In this document: one piece after another, positions 49,318 to 53,309 of the stretch
How positions within the stretch are numbered: the stretch's first letter is position 1
Layout: every line of letters begins with the position of its first letter
Source: Neobacillus muris
Lineage (GTDB): Bacteria > Bacillota > Bacilli > Bacillales > Cytobacillaceae
DNA: 53,309 nucleotides
Direction: 5' to 3'
Assembly (NCBI RefSeq): GCF_943193175.1
Contig: NZ_CALPDF010000034.1
Span: 1 to 53,309 of the forward strand
Translations under genes and position numbers: made by a program
The notes under the pieces: model-generated
The model's database searches: none
Seen by the model: the letters and a program-made list of their open reading frames with translations, nothing else
Told to the model about the DNA's origin: nothing

Positions 49318-51507
49318 GTGAAAAAAAGTGTTGTAATTGCTGAGAAACCTTCCGTAGCCCGCGATATTGCGCGTGTTTTAAACTGCCATAAAAAAGGAAA
49401 TGGTTTTTTAGAAGGAGATAAATATATTGTTACATGGGCACTAGGACATTTAGTTACACTGGCTGACCCAGAAGCCTATGATGAAAAATATAAAACGTGG
49501 AAAATAGAAGATCTGCCGATGCTGCCCAACGAGTTGAAACTTGTGGTCATCAAGCAAACGAATAAGCAATTCCAAGCTGTAAAAAGCCAGCTTATCCGCT
49601 CTGATGTGGGAGAGGTGATCATTGCGACAGATAGCGGCCGAGAGGGAGAACTTGTCGCCCGCTGGATTCTTGCCAAAGCAAAGATAAATAAGCCTACAAA
49701 ACGTCTTTGGATTTCATCCGTGACAGATAAAGCCATTAAAGATGGCTTTGCTAACTTGAAGCCTGGCAAAGCCTATGAAAATTTATATGCTTCCGCAGTT
49801 GCTCGCTCAGAAGCGGATTGGTATATAGGACTGAATGCAACACGAGCATTAACAACCCGTTTTAATGCACAGCTAAACTGCGGCCGGGTTCAAACCCCGA
49901 CGGTTGCCATCATCGCAGCACGCGAAGAAGAAATCAAGAACTTTAAGCCGCAAACCTATTATGGAATTGAGGCACAAACATCCGATCATTTAAAATTAAC
50001 TTGGCAGGATGCAAAAGGCAATAGCCGCAGCTTTGATAAAGAAAAAATCGATGCGATTGTGAATAAGCTGGGCAAAAAAAATGCACTAGTAGTTGAAATT
50101 GAGAAAAAACCGAAAAAGTCGTTTTCTCCAGGTCTTTATGATTTAACTGAACTTCAGCGCGATGCGAACAAAATTTTTGGGTATTCTGCAAAGGAAACGT
50201 TAAACATTATGCAAAAACTGTATGAACAGCATAAAGTCCTGACGTATCCTCGTACAGATTCGCGATATCTCTCGTCAGACATCACGGGTACGCTCCCAGA
50301 ACGCTTGCGAGCTTGCGGCGTTGGGGAGTACCGCACGTTTACAAATAAGATTTTAAGTAAGCCGATAAAAGCTTCGAAAGCATTTGTGGATGACAGCAAA
50401 GTATCCGACCACCATGCGATCATTCCGACAGAAGGCTATGTGAACCTTTCAGCGTTTACGGACAAAGAAAGGAAAATTTACGACCTAGTGGTAAAACGTT
50501 TCTTGGCTGTGTTATTTCCAGCATTTGAGTATGAGCAGCTAACGCTGCGGGCAAAAATCGGCGATGAGAACTTCGTTGCAAGGGGAAAGACCATTTTAAC
50601 AGCGGGGTGGAAAGAAGTATATGAGAATCACTTTGATGACGAGGATGCAGCAGACGACCTAAAAGAACAGATTTTACCTCGCATTGAAAAAGGCGACACC
50701 TTAAACGTGAGACTAATCGTCCAAACATCCGGCCAAACCAAACCGCCTGCTCGTTTTAATGAGGCAACATTGCTTTCGGCAATGGAAAACCCTGCGAAGT
50801 ATATGGAAACCAAAAATAAACAACTGGCAGAAACATTGAAATCAACTGGCGGATTAGGGACTGTTGCAACCCGGGCTGATATTATTGACAAGATTTTCAA
50901 TTCATTCTTAATCGAAAAGCGTGGAAAAGACATTCATCTTACCTCTAAAGGACGCCAATTGCTGGATTTAGTGCCTGAAGAACTAAAATCTCCTGCCTTA
51001 ACGGCGGAGTGGGAACAAAAGCTTGATCAAATTGCCCATGGAAAGTTGAAAAAAGAAGTGTTCATCAGCGAAATGAAAAAATATACAAAAGAAATTGTTG
51101 CTGAAATTAAGGCAAGCAATAAAAAGTATAAGCACGACAATATTTCTACCAAAAATTGTCCAGACTGTGGTAAGCCAATGCTTGAGGTAAATGGGAAAAA
51201 AGGCAAAATGCTTGTGTGCCAAGACCGTGAATGCGGCCATCGCAAGAATGTTTCCCGGGTCACGAATGCGCGCTGCCCGCAATGCCATAAAAAACTGGAG
51301 CTTCGCGGTGAAGGGGAAGGACAAATTTTCGCTTGTAAATGCGGCTATCGTGAAAAATTATCTGCTTTTGAAGCACGCCGTAAAAAGGAATCTTCCGGGA
51401 AAGTGGATAAACGTACGGTACAGAAGTATCTGAAAAACCAGAACAAGGAAGAAGAGCCAATTAATACAGCATTGGCCGATGCCTTAAAAAAGTTAAATCT
51501 GAAGTAA
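49318..51507 (+). CDS. topB: DNA topoisomerase III
   Basis: A 729-residue type IA topoisomerase that decatenates single-strand-containing DNA. Toprim domain: VVIAEKPSVARDIARVL with the acidic DSGREGE (105-111). Active-site Tyr 310 in LTYPRTDSRYLS. GRVQTPTVAI (189-198) is also conserved. The C-terminal tail (from about 610) carries two four-Cys zinc ribbons (CPDCGKPM... CQDRECGHR and CPQCHKKL... CKCGYR) and a basic end. Start GTG 49318 after AGAAGGAG. Length fits TopB of Bacillus. Confidence 0.95.
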   Translation: MKKSVVIAEKPSVARDIARVLNCHKKGNGFLEGDKYIVTWALGHLVTLADPEAYDEKYKTWKIEDLPMLPNELKLVVIKQTNKQFQAVKSQLIRSDVGEVIIATDSGREGELVARWILAKAKINKPTKRLWISSVTDKAIKDGFANLKPGKAYENLYASAVARSEADWYIGLNATRALTTRFNAQLNCGRVQTPTVAIIAAREEEIKNFKPQTYYGIEAQTSDHLKLTWQDAKGNSRSFDKEKIDAIVNKLGKKNALVVEIEKKPKKSFSPGLYDLTELQRDANKIFGYSAKETLNIMQKLYEQHKVLTYPRTDSRYLSSDITGTLPERLRACGVGEYRTFTNKILSKPIKASKAFVDDSKVSDHHAIIPTEGYVNLSAFTDKERKIYDLVVKRFLAVLFPAFEYEQLTLRAKIGDENFVARGKTILTAGWKEVYENHFDDEDAADDLKEQILPRIEKGDTLNVRLIVQTSGQTKPPARFNEATLLSAMENPAKYMETKNKQLAETLKSTGGLGTVATRADIIDKIFNSFLIEKRGKDIHLTSKGRQLLDLVPEELKSPALTAEWEQKLDQIAHGKLKKEVFISEMKKYTKEIVAEIKASNKKYKHDNISTKNCPDCGKPMLEVNGKKGKMLVCQDRECGHRKNVSRVTNARCPQCHKKLELRGEGEGQIFACKCGYREKLSAFEARRKKESSGKVDKRTVQKYLKNQNKEEEPINTALADALKKLNLK

Positions 51508-51538
51508 AACAATGTTTTTTATAAAATAGTTGCTTTTA

Positions 51539-51568
51539 TTGACAGAAAGAATTGTCCGCACATAAAAT
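51539..51568 (+). promoter_or_regulatory. Sigma-A promoter upstream of hutH
   Basis: Perfect TTGACA (51539-51544), 18-bp spacer, TAAAAT (51563-51568). It begins 32 bp after the topB stop and gives a leader of about 150 nt containing the hairpin below. A second perfect TATAAT (51626-51631) lacks a matching -35. Confidence 0.6.
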
Positions 51569-51637
51569 AATGATAATTCATCATTTTTCGAATGGATGAT
51601 TCATATGAGGTATTCCCATACAATTTATAATAACAAG

Positions 51638-51698
51638 GAGAAAGAGGCTGAATTCCCAATCTGAAACGGTTAGGAATGACGGCCTCTTTCTTTATTTT
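51638..51698 (+). terminator. Long-stem terminator, possible attenuator in the hutH leader
   Basis: AAAGAGGC (51641-51648) with GCCTCTTT (51682-51689), and inner ATTCC/GGAAT (51652-51656, 51673-51677), followed by CTTTATTTTG. It ends about 25 nt before the hutH start and behind the promoter at 51539. It could simply be the topB terminator, but its place makes it a candidate for regulated readthrough; B. subtilis hut uses the HutP antiterminator on such a leader hairpin. Confidence 0.7.
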
Positions 51699-51723
51699 GA
51701 TAATGTGGCAGAGGAGTGGGGCG

Positions 51724-53208
51724 ATGATTAGCTTGACAGGAAAGGGCTTGACCATCGAGCAAATAAAAGAAATCTTGTGCCGCAAACAAAAGGCGGCCGC
51801 ATCTGACACCAGCTTAGAGGCAGTGGCCAAGAACAGGGAGGCTGTGGACAGAATTGTTAAAGAACGGAAAGTCGTTTATGGGATTAATACAGGATTTGGA
51901 AAGTTCAGTGATGTTCTAATCGACCAACACCACGTGCATGACCTTCAGTTAAATTTAATCCGTTCTCATGCATGCGGGGTAGGAGACCCATTTCCGGAAA
52001 TGGCAGCAAAGGCGATGGTTTTGCTCCGCGCAAATGCCCTTTTGAAAGGGTATTCGGGAATCAGGCCAATAGTGATCCAAAGGCTGCTTGAGCTGGTTAA
52101 TAAGGAGATTATTCCTGTCATACCCCAGCAAGGCTCCCTGGGGGCAAGCGGCGATCTGGCTCCGTTATCCCATCTTGCCCTCGTTTTAATTGGCGAGGGG
52201 GAAGCATTTTACAAAGGGGTCCGGATGGATTCAATGTCGGCACTTCGCCAGGCAGGGATACGCCCAATTAAACTGGAAGCGAAGGAGGGGCTCGCACTTA
52301 TAAACGGAACACAGGCAATGACAGCTATGGGGGTTATTGGTTATATGGAGGCAGAACAGCTTGCGAATGATAGTGATCTTATCGCATCCATGACGATAGA
52401 AGGACTGAACGGAATCATCGATGCTTTTGCCGAGGAAATTCATGAAGCACGAGGTTATCAGCAGCAGATTGAAACTGCTGCCCGTATCCGCCGGTTTCTT
52501 GCTGACAGCCAGCTGACTACTGCACAGGGGGAGCTAAGGGTCCAAGATGCCTATTCGCTCCGCTGTATCCCTCAAGTGCATGGTGCCTCGAGGCAGGCGC
52601 TTGACTATGTCAAAGAGAAATTAGAAATTGAAATGAATGCCGCAACAGATAACCCATTAATTTTTGATCATGGACAAAAGGTAATTTCCGGTGGGAATTT
52701 CCATGGCCAGCCAATTGCCCTGGCAATGGATTTTATGAAAATCGCTATTGCTGAGCTTGCTAATATATCGGAGCGGCGAATCGAAAGGCTAGTCAATCCG
52801 CAATTAAATGATTTGCCTCCATTTCTGAGTTCACAGCCTGGGCTGCAATCCGGAGCGATGATTATGCAATATACAGCTGCTTCACTTGTCTCGGAAAATA
52901 AAACCTTGGCACATCCGGCAAGTGTGGATTCTATTCCATCCTCTGCCAATCAGGAGGACCATGTCAGCATGGGAACAATCGCCGCAAGGCATGCTTATCA
53001 AATCATACAAAATGCAAGAAGAGTACTTGCGATAGAATTTATTTGTGCCATGCAGGCTGTGGAATACCGCGGCATTGATAAAATGGCTTCTCAAACCAGA
53101 AAGTTTTATGAATCAGGAAGAAATTTAGTGCCCTCCATCGATCAGGACCGCATCTTTTCTAACGATATAGAAAAGGTTGCAGAATGGCTAAAACTCCAAT
53201 GTTATTGA
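51724..53208 (+). CDS. hutH: Histidine ammonia-lyase
   Basis: A 494-residue enzyme that removes ammonia from histidine to give urocanate, the first step of histidine use. The Ala-Ser-Gly that cyclises into the MIO cofactor is in [24 protein letters not shown] supplies the catalytic Tyr/Gly region, and [17 protein letters not shown] is also typical. I choose ATG 51724 after AGAGGAGTGGGG; the frame opens at 51676 inside the leader hairpin. The usual hutP is not upstream, and a strong terminator directly downstream separates it from any hutUIGM genes outside the window. Confidence 0.95.
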   Translation: MISLTGKGLTIEQIKEILCRKQKAAASDTSLEAVAKNREAVDRIVKERKVVYGINTGFGKFSDVLIDQHHVHDLQLNLIRSHACGVGDPFPEMAAKAMVLLRANALLKGYSGIRPIVIQRLLELVNKEIIPVIPQQGSLGASGDLAPLSHLALVLIGEGEAFYKGVRMDSMSALRQAGIRPIKLEAKEGLALINGTQAMTAMGVIGYMEAEQLANDSDLIASMTIEGLNGIIDAFAEEIHEARGYQQQIETAARIRRFLADSQLTTAQGELRVQDAYSLRCIPQVHGASRQALDYVKEKLEIEMNAATDNPLIFDHGQKVISGGNFHGQPIALAMDFMKIAIAELANISERRIERLVNPQLNDLPPFLSSQPGLQSGAMIMQYTAASLVSENKTLAHPASVDSIPSSANQEDHVSMGTIAARHAYQIIQNARRVLAIEFICAMQAVEYRGIDKMASQTRKFYESGRNLVPSIDQDRIFSNDIEKVAEWLKLQCY

Positions 53209-53215
53209 ATAAAAA

Positions 53216-53234
53216 GGCGTGAAGTATTCACGCC
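53216..53234 (+). other. Perfect hairpin after hutH
   Basis: GGCGTGAA, GTA, TTCACGCC: an 8-bp stem with a 3-nt loop directly after the hutH stop, without a T-tract. It may protect the 3' end or aid the next terminator. Confidence 0.6.
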
Positions 53235-53236
53235 AG

Positions 53237-53272
53237 GCTGTCGAAAAACCTTCGACAGCTTTTATTTTATCT
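53237..53272 (+). terminator. Terminator of hutH
   Basis: GCTGTCGAA (53237-53245) and TTCGACAGC (53251-53259), loop AAACC, followed by TTTTATTTTAT. The remaining 37 bp of the window are AT-rich and show nothing. Confidence 0.88.
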
Positions 53273-53309
53273 TTATTCTTTATTAATTCACCGCGTTAAT
53301 ATGATATAA

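Overview
The window reads as a chromosomal segment of a low-GC, spore-forming Bacillaceae bacterium. The evidence is AGGAGG ribosome sites, TTG and GTG starts, a spore-coat cotG-cotH-cotB cluster, a LiaIH-LiaFSR cell-envelope stress operon, a SpoVB-like flippase, a KinB-type orphan kinase and many close counterparts of B. subtilis proteins (YfmL, YhfW, AmpS, TopB, HutH). I saw no rRNA, tRNA, CRISPR array, insertion sequence or prophage gene. Family assignments come from recognising motifs by eye; no database search was run.

Layout. 1-7.5 kb: two drug-efflux MFS pumps (one with a PadR regulator and a perfect 13-bp inverted repeat in front of it), a split threonine/serine exporter and an amino-acid permease. 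7.5-11.5 kb: an AT-rich signalling block. It holds an orphan histidine kinase and an HD-GYP phosphodiesterase that share the same N-terminal six-helix membrane sensor, a 21-residue peptide gene with a CWWC motif whose start overlaps the HD-GYP stop, a terminator, and a PqqD-like/M50 membrane metalloprotease. 11.5-16 kb: glutaminyl-tRNA synthetase (unusual for Bacilli), a Gfo/Idh oxidoreductase, a membrane polyferredoxin and a TetR regulator. 16.5-22.9 kb: a compact acyl-CoA degradation operon (two unequal acyl-CoA dehydrogenases, SCP2, acyl-CoA ligase, SDR, enoyl-CoA hydratase). 23-29 kb: small membrane proteins, YfmL helicase and the spore-coat cluster. 29-35 kb: ArsB-like transporter, amidase, YhfW-like Rieske oxidoreductase, LysM-CAP secreted protein. 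35.6-39.4 kb: the lia operon, split by an array of 21-bp-phased repeats. 39.5-42 kb: SpoVB-like flippase, Bax-inhibitor protein, MscL. 42-46 kb: a LuxR/GAF-type regulator divergent from a three-gene DUF6230-DUF6114-repeat-protein operon of a type otherwise familiar from Streptomyces. 46.5-53.3 kb: AmpS, an MFS transporter, TopB and HutH.

Two loci look like undescribed systems. The first is the kinase/HD-GYP/CWWC-peptide/M50 block, a candidate secreted-peptide signalling circuit that may connect Spo0A, c-di-GMP and the peptide. The second is the DUF6230/DUF6114/PLEPILDPVTK-repeat envelope operon with its own regulator. A third oddity is intergenic DNA built of different short motifs that recur at an almost exact 21-bp period at two unrelated places (34.3 and 36.1 kb).
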